Assembly: GCA_021157665.1 (NCBI GenBank)
Contig: JAGGWE010000040.1
Span: 1 to 20,896 of the forward strand
Length of the DNA: 20,896 bases
Origin: Sulfurimonas sp.
GTDB lineage: Bacteria; Campylobacterota; Campylobacteria; Campylobacterales; Sulfurimonadaceae
Reading direction: 5' to 3'
The position numbers were made by a program, and so were the translations under genes. Positions within the stretch are counted from its first letter, which is position 1. Each line of letters opens with the position of its first letter. Positions 6,335 through 13,766 of this stretch are shown here, piece after piece. Below the pieces are notes generated by a model. It ran no database searches. It was not told the origin of the DNA and saw only the letters and a list, made by a program, of their open reading frames with translations.

Positions 6335-9300
6335 TTGTTAAATATAATTAAAAAGATTCTTCTCTCTTTAGTCCTTCTTTATGCCATTCTTGGCTTTATA
6401 ATTATTCCTCTTATTCTTAAACCTCAGGTTATTGAAATCGTACAAAAAGAGATGAATGCAAAAATAAGTATTGATAGTATTTATCTTAATCCCTTTGTCT
6501 TTAGATTAGATGTTTCTGGATTAAAATTAAGTTCTTTAGATGATAAAGAGTTGATTTATCTAAAATCAATAAGTTTAAATCTTAAACCGTCTTCATTTTT
6601 AAAATCGGCTATTCATATACAAAGTTTTATATTTTCTGAACCTAGAATATCACTTGTTTTAGATAAGAATAAAAAAATAAATTTTACTTCGATAATAAAA
6701 TCTAATGAAAAATCAACTGATGAAAAAGTGGAAGATAGTTCTAGTTTTGAGATGCCAAGAATAATTGTTGATAGGATAGCTATTGTTAATGGTAGTTTGG
6801 ATTATGATGATTATTCACATCCATCTAAATTTGAGTTCAATCTTAACAATATAGGATTTGAGTTAAAAGATATAGATACTAAAGATATAAATACGAGCGA
6901 TGCAAAATTTAGATTTTACATGAAGTTAGCAGATGGTGGATTTTTTGATTTAAAAAGTGAAATTGTTGGTATAGAACCTTTGATATTAAAGGGGAGTATA
7001 GATTATGAAGCAAGTAAGCTTTATACTCAGTGGAGATATGTACAAGATTCTCTAAATCTTGAAGTTGCAGATGGAAAGATGGATATAAGCAGTGATTACT
7101 ATTTTAATCTATCTGAATTAAAAGAAACAACACTATCAAATCTAAATATAACTCTTGCTAACTTAAGAATTAAACCAAAAGATCAATATAAAGATGTTTT
7201 AACTCTTAAATCCTTAGTTTTGCGTGATGCAACTATAAAGCCAATGGTTCAAGATATTTACTTGAAAAATATAGCCTTAAACTCTTTATATATTAAAGCT
7301 AAAAGAGATAAAAATGGAGATATTGATTGGATGAAATATATTCAAATTACTCCAGATATTAAAGAAAAAGAGCAAAAAATAGAGCAAGAGATTAAAGAAA
7401 ATCCTCTTCCTTGGAATATTCTAATTGATAAGATAGCCTTAGAAAAAATAAAAGTTGATTTTGATGATAGTGGAGTTAAACCAAAGGTTAAAACAACTCT
7501 TAATGAGTTAAATATTTATCTTCAAAATATCACTTTAGATGGAGAAAAGCCATTAAGTTATCAGATGAATTTAGCATTAAATGAAAAGATGAAATGTAAC
7601 TCTAGTGGCGATATATCACACAATATTTTAAATATAGAATCTTTTACTAAATGTGAAGGTATTGATGTTGCACACTATCGACCATATATAGATCAGGTTG
7701 CAAAATCAGAACTTAAAGTATATGATTTAAAACTTCGTAGTCTAATGGCTGGTTTTGATGCTAATGTAAGCGTAAAAGATATTAATTCTACTATAGTTAT
7801 TGATGTGGCTGATGCTAATTTAAAGCTTGAAAAATTTGCACTTAACAAACGAAGTACAAATAAAAGATTAGTAAATTTTAGTAGTTTTAATGTAAACGGA
7901 ATCACATTAAACTCAGTATCTAAAGAGATAGGGATAAAAGATACTTCTCTTAATTATCTTAGTTTAAATACATTAAGAGATGTAAATGGAAAATTAAATT
8001 TACAAGATTTAGTTGTACCTCGTAAGAAAAAAATCTCAAAAATAGTTAAGAAAAAAGAAAAAGATTATAGAATTAAATTAAATAAAGTTGCTATAAAAGC
8101 TGCTCGGGTTAATTTTGAAGATAAGGCATTAAGTCCAAGTGTAAAAGCTAAAGTGGATAAAATATATTTAACAGCATATGGAATAGATTCAAAAAGCTAT
8201 ACTTGGATGAAGTATAACTTTTCTGCAAAAATCAATGGTTCAGGAAAGGTGAAATCCAAAGGAAAAATTAGACATACCCCATTGAAACAAAAGGGTAGTT
8301 TTGAACTTGATAAGATTTCACTAAAAGAGTTGACACCATATTTGCAAGAGAAAGCATATGTAACTCTTGATGATGGGTATATAAGTTTAAAAACAAAAGT
8401 AGCATATGAAGTCTCTCAAAATAAGCCAAATTTGAATATTGATGGTTCTTTTAAACTTCAAGAATTTTTTCTAAGTGACAGTAGAGATAAATCTTCATTA
8501 ATATCTTTTAATGATATTGATTTGAAAAAATTTACACTTGAGTTGTCTCCAAATAGACTTTTTGTGGATGAGGTTGATATAAACTCTTTTTATGTTAATG
8601 CAATAGTTGATGCAAATAAAACTATGAATTTTGCAACTCTTGTAAAAACTCAAGATGATATGAATATTACAGTTGAAAGTAGTGCAGAAGATACTTCTAA
8701 ATCTGAGCCATTTCCTGTAAAAATTATGAAAATAAATGTGGCTCTTGGTAGTGCTCAATTTAGTGATAATTCACTTCCTATAGATTTTAAAACAAATATT
8801 CATGATTTAAATGGTGTTATATATGCTGTTTCTACTATAGAAAATGAAGTAAGTTATATCGATATAGTTGGTGAAGTAGATAAATATGGTTCTACGAAAT
8901 TAAAGGGTAGTGTTAATTCATTAAATCCAAAGGCTTTTACTGATTTGGGTTTTAATTTTAGAAATCTTGATTTATCTGCTATGAGTGGATATAGTGGTTC
9001 TTTTGCTGGACATACCATAGATAAAGGAAAACTATTTTTAAATCTTAATTACAATATACAAGAGTCAAAATTAGTAAGTGAAAATAGCATTATTGTAAAA
9101 AGTATAAAGCTAGGTGATAAGATGGAGACTGAAGATGGAAGTTCCCTACCTTTAGGCTTTGTAATCGCTCTGCTTGAAGATTCTGATGGCGTAATAGATA
9201 TTGATATGCCAATTCGTGGAAATCTTGATAAACCTGATTTTAAGTATGGTGCATTGGTTTGGAAAACTTTTGCAAATTTAGTATTAAAAGCAGTTGCTTC

Positions 9301-9901
9301 TCCATTTAAATTTTTAGGTTCTATGATGGGGATAGATGGAGAGGATTTAGAATATATTGAGTTTAAAACTGGTTCACTAGTGATACTGCCATCAGAGAGA
9401 GAAAAGCTTGATAACATAGCGAAGCTTCTTATAAAAAGACCAAAAATTTCTATAAATATTGGTGGTGGATATAATTTAGCAGCAGATAAGTTAGCAATAC
9501 AAAAAGCTAAACTTGCAAATTTAGTTGTTAGGTTAAGTGGTGCTAAAAATGAAGAGGAACGAGTAAATGCGATGACTACAGATTTACTTGAAGATATATA
9601 TAAAAAGGTAAAAGATGATGATAAGCTTGATAAACTTGAAGATAAATTACAAAAGAAGTATAAAGGTGAAGAGTTTGAGAGAAAGTATCTTCTTGCTTTG
9701 ATTAAATTATGTTCAGGGATTCAAGAGGTAAGTGTAGAGGAGATTCAAAAATTAGCTAGAGATAGGAGAGAGATAATAAGAACATATTTAATAGATACAA
9801 GAGGTATTGTAGTATCAAGAATTAAAATTCTTAAAATCTTAGAAGTAGCTAAGAGTGAAAATAAACTTATAAAATCTAAGCTAGAGGTAAGTATAAAATA
9901 A
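6335..9901 (+). CDS. Large DUF748/AsmA-like envelope protein
   Basis: About 1188 residues. An N-terminal hydrophobic segment (first ~28 residues, KKILLSLVLLYAILGFIIIPLIL) is followed by a very long beta-rich, repetitive region. It contains recurrent blocks of the type 'kI.i..g.v.f.D......' typical of DUF748 and AsmA/TamB-like proteins. A C-terminal segment near 9370-9510 (LPSEREKLDNIAKLL..RPKISINIGG) resembles the OmpA-like tail seen in DUF748 proteins. Such proteins are anchored in the inner membrane and extend into the periplasm; AsmA-like relatives are implicated in lipid transport, but no substrate can be read here. The TTG at 6335 is preferred because GGAG (6325-6328) lies 6 bp before it. 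The frame is also open from a TTG at 6323, which has no ribosome site. The gene is AT-rich and contains no GGCATGTGG motif. Confidence 0.85.
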   Translation: MLNIIKKILLSLVLLYAILGFIIIPLILKPQVIEIVQKEMNAKISIDSIYLNPFVFRLDVSGLKLSSLDDKELIYLKSISLNLKPSSFLKSAIHIQSFIFSEPRISLVLDKNKKINFTSIIKSNEKSTDEKVEDSSSFEMPRIIVDRIAIVNGSLDYDDYSHPSKFEFNLNNIGFELKDIDTKDINTSDAKFRFYMKLADGGFFDLKSEIVGIEPLILKGSIDYEASKLYTQWRYVQDSLNLEVADGKMDISSDYYFNLSELKETTLSNLNITLANLRIKPKDQYKDVLTLKSLVLRDATIKPMVQDIYLKNIALNSLYIKAKRDKNGDIDWMKYIQITPDIKEKEQKIEQEIKENPLPWNILIDKIALEKIKVDFDDSGVKPKVKTTLNELNIYLQNITLDGEKPLSYQMNLALNEKMKCNSSGDISHNILNIESFTKCEGIDVAHYRPYIDQVAKSELKVYDLKLRSLMAGFDANVSVKDINSTIVIDVADANLKLEKFALNKRSTNKRLVNFSSFNVNGITLNSVSKEIGIKDTSLNYLSLNTLRDVNGKLNLQDLVVPRKKKISKIVKKKEKDYRIKLNKVAIKAARVNFEDKALSPSVKAKVDKIYLTAYGIDSKSYTWMKYNFSAKINGSGKVKSKGKIRHTPLKQKGSFELDKISLKELTPYLQEKAYVTLDDGYISLKTKVAYEVSQNKPNLNIDGSFKLQEFFLSDSRDKSSLISFNDIDLKKFTLELSPNRLFVDEVDINSFYVNAIVDANKTMNFATLVKTQDDMNITVESSAEDTSKSEPFPVKIMKINVALGSAQFSDNSLPIDFKTNIHDLNGVIYAVSTIENEVSYIDIVGEVDKYGSTKLKGSVNSLNPKAFTDLGFNFRNLDLSAMSGYSGSFAGHTIDKGKLFLNLNYNIQESKLVSENSIIVKSIKLGDKMETEDGSSLPLGFVIALLEDSDGVIDIDMPIRGNLDKPDFKYGALVWKTFANLVLKAVASPFKFLGSMMGIDGEDLEYIEFKTGSLVILPSEREKLDNIAKLLIKRPKISINIGGGYNLAADKLAIQKAKLANLVVRLSGAKNEEERVNAMTTDLLEDIYKKVKDDDKLDKLEDKLQKKYKGEEFERKYLLALIKLCSGIQEVSVEEIQKLARDRREIIRTYLIDTRGIVVSRIKILKILEVAKSENKLIKSKLEVSIK

Positions 9902-9903
9902 GG

Positions 9904-9909
9904 TATAAT
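9904..9909 (+). promoter_or_regulatory. Putative -10 box for the YeiH-family gene
   Basis: TATAAT about 47 bp before the start codon, without a clear -35 element, as is common in Campylobacterota sigma70 promoters. Confidence 0.35.
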
Positions 9910-9956
9910 CTGATTTCTGAAATATAAATATTTATAATAAGTGAAGGAGATCATAA

Positions 9957-11021
9957 ATGGCATTTAGTAAGCAAAACCGAAAGGGTACTTTTAGTGGAAT
10001 AATTTTTGTAGCAATTTTTGCAGCAGCTGCAACTATGATGTCAAATATAGAAGTTATTAAAGTGATGGGAATATCTCCTTTGGTTATTGGTATTGTGATG
10101 GGTATATTTTATGCTAATACACTTCACAATCAAATACCAAGTGAGTGGGGAACTGGTATAACTTTTTCTGGTAAAAAGATACTTCGATTTGCTATTGTAT
10201 TTTATGGATTTAGAATAACTTTTCAACAAATTGCTGAAGTTGGAATGGATGGCTTTATGGTTTCGCTTATAATGCTCAGTACAACTTTTTTACTTGGAAC
10301 TTATCTTGGTGTAAAAATATTTAAGATGGATAGAGATACCTCTATGCTTACAGCGGCAGGTGCTTCAGTTTGTGGAGCTGCGGCAGTTTTGGCAACTGAA
10401 CCAGTTTTAAAAGCAGAGGAACATAAAACTGCTATCGCTGTTTCTATGGTTGTTCTTTTTGGTACTATCTCTATGTTTTTATATCCTGTTTTATATGCAA
10501 CAATTATCGAACCTGCAACTGGATTTTTACATATGAGTACACAAGAGTTTGGTATTTATGTTGGTGGAACTATTCATGAGGTTGCTCAAGTTGTAGCAGT
10601 TCCTGCTTCTATCGCTGGTGCACCAATAGATATGGCAAACTCTGCTGTTATTGTTAAGATGACAAGAGTAATTATGATTGCCCCCTTGTTAATTGTTTTG
10701 GGAATTTATTTATCTTATGAAGCAAAAAATAGTGGGGCTACTGCTGATGGCATAAAGTTAGTTATCCCTTGGTTTGCTGTTTATTTTATTGGGATGGCTG
10801 GATTTAACTCTTTAGGGATTGTTCCTCAAAATATTGTAGATATTATAAATGAGATTGATACATTTTTATTAACTATGGCAATGACAGCACTTGGAATGGG
10901 TACAATTTTTTCTAAATTTAGAGGACTTGGTTTAGCACCTGTTTATACAGCCTTATCTATGTTTATATGGTTAGTTGTGGGTGGATTTATAGTGACTAAA
11001 GTCGTTGTTAGTATATTTTAA
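9957..11021 (+). CDS. YeiH/UPF0324-family membrane transporter (putative sulfate exporter family)
   Basis: 354 residues with roughly ten hydrophobic segments. The two family signatures are present: GASVCGAAA (135-143) in a membrane segment and GGTIHEVAQVV (203-213). The family (PF03601) is annotated as putative sulfate exporters, but substrates are poorly established. The start is firm, with AAGGAG about 8 bp before the ATG. It stands between a DUF748 protein and an unknown gene, with its own likely promoter. Sulfate or sulfite efflux would be sensible beside a sulfur-oxidation locus, but the sox genes are about 4.5 kb away in a different unit, so the functional link is only a suggestion. Confidence 0.85.
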   Translation: MAFSKQNRKGTFSGIIFVAIFAAAATMMSNIEVIKVMGISPLVIGIVMGIFYANTLHNQIPSEWGTGITFSGKKILRFAIVFYGFRITFQQIAEVGMDGFMVSLIMLSTTFLLGTYLGVKIFKMDRDTSMLTAAGASVCGAAAVLATEPVLKAEEHKTAIAVSMVVLFGTISMFLYPVLYATIIEPATGFLHMSTQEFGIYVGGTIHEVAQVVAVPASIAGAPIDMANSAVIVKMTRVIMIAPLLIVLGIYLSYEAKNSGATADGIKLVIPWFAVYFIGMAGFNSLGIVPQNIVDIINEIDTFLLTMAMTALGMGTIFSKFRGLGLAPVYTALSMFIWLVVGGFIVTKVVVSIF

Positions 11022-11044
11022 TAAAACTCTTAAACATAAAATAA

Positions 11045-11050
11045 TATAAT
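11045..11050 (+). promoter_or_regulatory. Putative -10 box for the 11084-14836 gene run
   Basis: TATAAT 33 bp before the ATG at 11084 in the 62-bp gap after the transporter gene. No clear -35. Because the genes from 11084 to 14836 are contiguous or overlapping, this may serve the whole run. Confidence 0.35.
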
Positions 11051-11083
11051 AGACATCATAAAATCTCTAAAGGAGCTTTGAGG

Positions 11084-11551
11084 ATGTCGCATTTACCAAA
11101 TACACTTAACTCATTTTGGCTCTGGAGAGAGGTTTCAAATAAATTAGGTGTTTCAAATCCAGCTTATAAATATTGGAAAAATACATCAAATTTAAAATTA
11201 AATAACAAATATGTTTTTATTCAAAAAGAGACTTTACCTGAAAAGTATGAATACATTGAACCAATCTTAACAGACCTTTCAGGGCATCTTCCTATTAAAT
11301 ATGCTTCAGATAGACTACATGTAAATGAGCATATATTTTCATATGAAAAAATGAAGTTATATAAAGAGTTTGAGTATAAATATGTTCAAGATGTAAAATT
11401 TGTAAATATTAAAAAATTTTTTCGAGAGAATGGGATTAAAGTTGCTAAAAATTCTATTGTTCAGCTTGGTAAAATAAAAGAGTTGGATTTAGCTGGAAGT
11501 AGCGCTTTTTATAATCTTAAAAATGATTATGGCATTGTGGTGTATGAGTAG
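11084..11551 (+). CDS. Conserved-looking protein of unknown function (155 aa)
   Basis: I do not recognise this protein. It is soluble, without a signal peptide or membrane segment, rich in Lys, Tyr and Asn, with an aromatic N-terminal block (NSFWLWREV) and no cysteines. The ATG at 11084 is chosen because AAAGGAG (11069-11075) lies 8 bp upstream. A TTG at 11078 would extend it by two residues but is too close to that site. Its stop is 3 bp before the LapB-like gene, so it is probably the first gene of the operon that continues into rnhA, rnc and aroC. Product named only as hypothetical. Confidence 0.75.
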   Translation: MSHLPNTLNSFWLWREVSNKLGVSNPAYKYWKNTSNLKLNNKYVFIQKETLPEKYEYIEPILTDLSGHLPIKYASDRLHVNEHIFSYEKMKLYKEFEYKYVQDVKFVNIKKFFRENGIKVAKNSIVQLGKIKELDLAGSSAFYNLKNDYGIVVYE

Positions 11552-11554
11552 ATA

Positions 11555-12601
11555 ATGAATATATTTTTTTTAGAATTTCGAGATCCTCTCTTTTCTGTTA
11601 TTGTCTTTTTTGTACTGATTTTTATAATTACATTCCTTTCATATTGGTGGGGAAGATATAGAAGAAGAGAAGATTATAGACATTTAGATAGATTTTTAAA
11701 ACAGTTTCGTACTCTTCCAACAAAGGTGGAATTAAAAGAGTTAATATCAAAAGATGAACTTTCACAACAGTCATGGATTCTTTTAGCTGCTTCATATTCA
11801 AAAAGTGGGAATTATGAAAAAAGTATAGAGATATATAATGAAATTTTAAAAATGGCAGATTATAAAAATCAAAAAGAGATAATGTTTTTGCTTGGAAAAA
11901 CTTATTTTAAAGCTGGTTTTTTAGAACGATCTAAGCAAATTTTTTTAGAGATTTTGAGAAAAAATCCAAGAACACCACAAGCTTTGGAAAAGCTACTTTT
12001 AGTTTATGAATATATGAAAGATTATAAATCTGCTTTAGAGGTTTTAGAGCCTTTAGATGAATTAAAGCAAGATATTTCAAGTGATAGTGTATATCTTAAA
12101 ATATTAGCTCTCCTAAATGATGTGGAAATGTCAACAGAAGATAAAACTAAAAAAGTTATTGAGATTTATAAAAAATCTCATCAACAAACATATATGATTT
12201 TTGAGTATCTTTTTCGTGTAAATCCAAAACTTGCATGGGAGTATTTTGACACTTCCAAAAGTGATGTAATGGTTGATTTACTTTGGCATGTGGAAGTAAA
12301 AGATTTAGATTTTGAGAAAATTTCTCAAAACAGTTATTTAAGAGAGTTATATACGGCAAGGGGTGATGTTGATTTATCAACTAAAAGTAGTGTGTTTGAA
12401 TTTGATGCCTTGATAAACTTAAACGGCAAAGCAAATGCAACTCTAAGTTTTGAGTATATTTGTGAGAACTGTAAGCAGCTTTATCCTTTTTCATTTTATA
12501 GATGTAGTAGTTGCCATTGTACAGATACAATAGCCGTAGAGTTTAGTTTAAGTAGAGATTTAAATAGGGATTTTAGTGAAGAAAATAACTCTTTTCAGTG
12601 A
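11555..12601 (+). CDS. LapB/YciM-like membrane-anchored TPR protein with C-terminal metal-binding cysteines
   Basis: 348 residues: an N-terminal membrane helix (about 11-32) followed by the basic RYRRRED, then TPR-like helical repeats from about 60 to 210. Recognisable units include SWILLAASYSKSGNYEKSIEIY and IMFLLGKTYFKAGFLERSKQIF. A C-terminal rubredoxin-like pair of CxxC motifs follows (Cys303/306 and Cys317/320, plus Cys322). This order matches LapB/YciM, which in E. coli adjusts LpxC proteolysis and lipopolysaccharide synthesis at the inner membrane. Sequence similarity is mainly architectural, so no symbol is given. The gene overlaps rnhA by 26 bp and contains one GGCATGTGG motif. Confidence 0.75.
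   Translation: MNIFFLEFRDPLFSVIVFFVLIFIITFLSYWWGRYRRREDYRHLDRFLKQFRTLPTKVELKELISKDELSQQSWILLAASYSKSGNYEKSIEIYNEILKMADYKNQKEIMFLLGKTYFKAGFLERSKQIFLEILRKNPRTPQALEKLLLVYEYMKDYKSALEVLEPLDELKQDISSDSVYLKILALLNDVEMSTEDKTKKVIEIYKKSHQQTYMIFEYLFRVNPKLAWEYFDTSKSDVMVDLLWHVEVKDLDFEKISQNSYLRELYTARGDVDLSTKSSVFEFDALINLNGKANATLSFEYICENCKQLYPFSFYRCSSCHCTDTIAVEFSLSRDLNRDFSEENNSFQ
12285..12293 (+). repeat. GGCATGTGG motif copy 5 (inside the TPR gene)
   Basis: CTTTGGCATGTGGAAG context; the codons encode Leu-Trp-His-Val-Glu. Confidence 0.75.
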
Positions 12602-13013
12602 TGGTTCAGCACTAGGTAATCCTGGACCTGGTGGATATGGGACTATTTTAAGATTTGGTGATAAAGAAAAAGTTATCTCTGGTAGTGAGGAGCATACAAC
12701 AAATAATAGAATGGAACTTTTAGCAGTTATCGAGGGTTTAAAAGCTTTGAAGGAGCCTTGTAAGGTTGATGTTGTTTCTGACTCTTCATATGTAACAAAG
12801 GGGATAAATGAATGGCTAAAAGGGTGGATAAAAAAAGATTTTAAAAAAGTTAAAAATCCTGATTTATGGAGAGAGTATGTTGAAGTTTCAGAAATTCATG
12901 AAGTTTATGGCATGTGGGTTCGTGGACATGATGGGCATGTGGAAAATGAGAGGTGTGATAAGTTGGCAAGAGATGAAGCACAAAAAGTTAAAGATAGGAT
13001 AAAAAATGATTAA
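12576..13013 (+). CDS. rnhA: Ribonuclease HI
   Basis: Degrades RNA in RNA-DNA hybrids in the cytoplasm. 145 residues, slightly shorter than E. coli (155). The catalytic set is complete: Asp9 (FSDGS), Glu47 (RMELLA), Asp69 (SDSSYV) and Asp128 (ERCDKLA), with the active-site His118 in RGHDGH. The GNPGPGGYG loop is typical. It starts at GTG 12576 with AGGGA 5 bp upstream, inside the end of the TPR gene (26-bp overlap), and overlaps rnc by 8 bp, so the genes are cotranslated. Two exact GGCATGTGG motifs lie 25 bp apart near its 3' end. Confidence 0.96.
   Translation: MKKITLFSDGSALGNPGPGGYGTILRFGDKEKVISGSEEHTTNNRMELLAVIEGLKALKEPCKVDVVSDSSYVTKGINEWLKGWIKKDFKKVKNPDLWREYVEVSEIHEVYGMWVRGHDGHVENERCDKLARDEAQKVKDRIKND
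12909..12917 (+). repeat. GGCATGTGG motif copy 6 (inside rnhA)
   Basis: TATGGCATGTGGGTT context; the codons encode Tyr-Gly-Met-Trp-Val. Confidence 0.7.
12934..12942 (+). repeat. GGCATGTGG motif copy 7 (inside rnhA)
   Basis: GATGGGCATGTGGAAAA context, 25 bp after copy 6 and in another frame; the codons encode Asp-Gly-His-Val-Glu. Confidence 0.7.
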
Positions 13014-13686
13014 GAATATAGAACTTTTAGAGAAGAGTTTGGGTTATGAGTTTGTAGATAAAAAACTCATTATCGAAGCACTGACACACAAGAGTTATAA
13101 GAAACCTTATAACAATGAAAGATTAGAGTTTTTGGGTGATGCAGTTTTGGATTTAATAGTTGGTGAATATTTATTTAAAAAATTTGCCTCATCAGATGAG
13201 GGAAATTTATCAAAGATTAGGGCATCTTTGGTAAATGAAACAGGTTTTCATAAGTTAGCAATTTATTTAAATCTTGGTGATTATATTTTACTATCAAATG
13301 CTGAAGAAAATAACGGAGGGCGAGAAAAGTCTTCACTTCTTTCAAATGCATTTGAAGCTGTAATGGGGGCTATTTATTTAGAAGCAGGTTTAAAAGAAGT
13401 GAATGAAATCGCTATCTCTTTAATAGAAAAAAATCATAAAGAGATCTCACTTGATTCACTTTTTAGTGATTTTAAAACCTTACTTCAAGAACTTACTCAA
13501 GCTAGATTTGGGATAACACCTGAGTATATTGTAGTAGCTAGTCGTGGACCTGATCATAAAAAAGAGTTTGAAGTAGCTGCAGTTATAGAGGGCAAAGAGT
13601 ATGCAAGAGCGATAGGAAAAAGTAAAAAAATTGCTCAACAAGAATCAGCAAAGATTGCTATAGAGATATTAAAGGAACAAAAATGA
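13006..13686 (+). CDS. rnc: Ribonuclease III
   Basis: Double-stranded-RNA endonuclease for rRNA and mRNA processing. It has 226 residues, the same length as the E. coli enzyme, so numbering coincides. The signature NERLEFLGDAVLDL gives Glu38, Glu41 and Asp45, and Glu65 and Glu117 are present. A dsRNA-binding domain occupies about 155-225. The residue equivalent to the metal-associated Asp114 is Asn114 (SNAFEAV), a change from the usual Asp. The ATG overlaps the end of rnhA by 8 bp. Its stop TGA is embedded in an ATGA that starts a 27-codon ORF leading to aroC. Confidence 0.95.
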   Translation: MIKNIELLEKSLGYEFVDKKLIIEALTHKSYKKPYNNERLEFLGDAVLDLIVGEYLFKKFASSDEGNLSKIRASLVNETGFHKLAIYLNLGDYILLSNAEENNGGREKSSLLSNAFEAVMGAIYLEAGLKEVNEIAISLIEKNHKEISLDSLFSDFKTLLQELTQARFGITPEYIVVASRGPDHKKEFEVAAVIEGKEYARAIGKSKKIAQQESAKIAIEILKEQK

Positions 13687-13766
13687 ATTTTCTCGCCAAA
13701 GGCGTAGCTTTAGTGATTGAACATAATACGGACGAGTTCGTATTATGTGAGAAAGGTGTACGGTGA
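13683..13766 (+). CDS. 27-codon small ORF bridging rnc and aroC (possible leader peptide)
   Basis: The ATG overlaps the rnc stop (ATGA) and the TGA overlaps the aroC start (GTGA), so the frame is coupled exactly at both ends. AAAGGA lies about 7 bp before the ATG, a good ribosome site. The product begins MNFLAKGVALVIEH and ends EFVLCEKGVR, with no signal peptide or membrane helix. The reading frame crosses a stable hairpin whose outer stem would hide the aroC ribosome site. The peptide is not enriched in Trp or Tyr (two Phe), so a classical aromatic attenuator is not obvious. It could also be an incidental open frame or a gene remnant. Confidence 0.5.
   Translation: MNFLAKGVALVIEHNTDEFVLCEKGVR
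13689..13754 (+). promoter_or_regulatory. RNA fold over the aroC ribosome binding site
   Basis: A perfect 10-bp stem, ACATAATACG (13721-13730) with CGTATTATGT (13739-13748), has loop GACGAGTT. An outer 6-bp stem TTTCTC (13689-13694) with GAGAAA (13749-13754) abuts it, and GCC-AAA-GGC (13695-13703) can form a third arm. The outer stem includes most of GAAAGG (13751-13756), the likely Shine-Dalgarno of aroC. Ribosomes crossing the 27-codon ORF would open it. Confidence 0.5.

Noticed and set aside
7693..9963. Several minus-strand ORFs of 70-122 codons across the DUF748 gene and up to 9963
   Set aside because: Mirror frames of an AT-rich coding sequence; compositions are low-complexity and no starts or ribosome sites support them.
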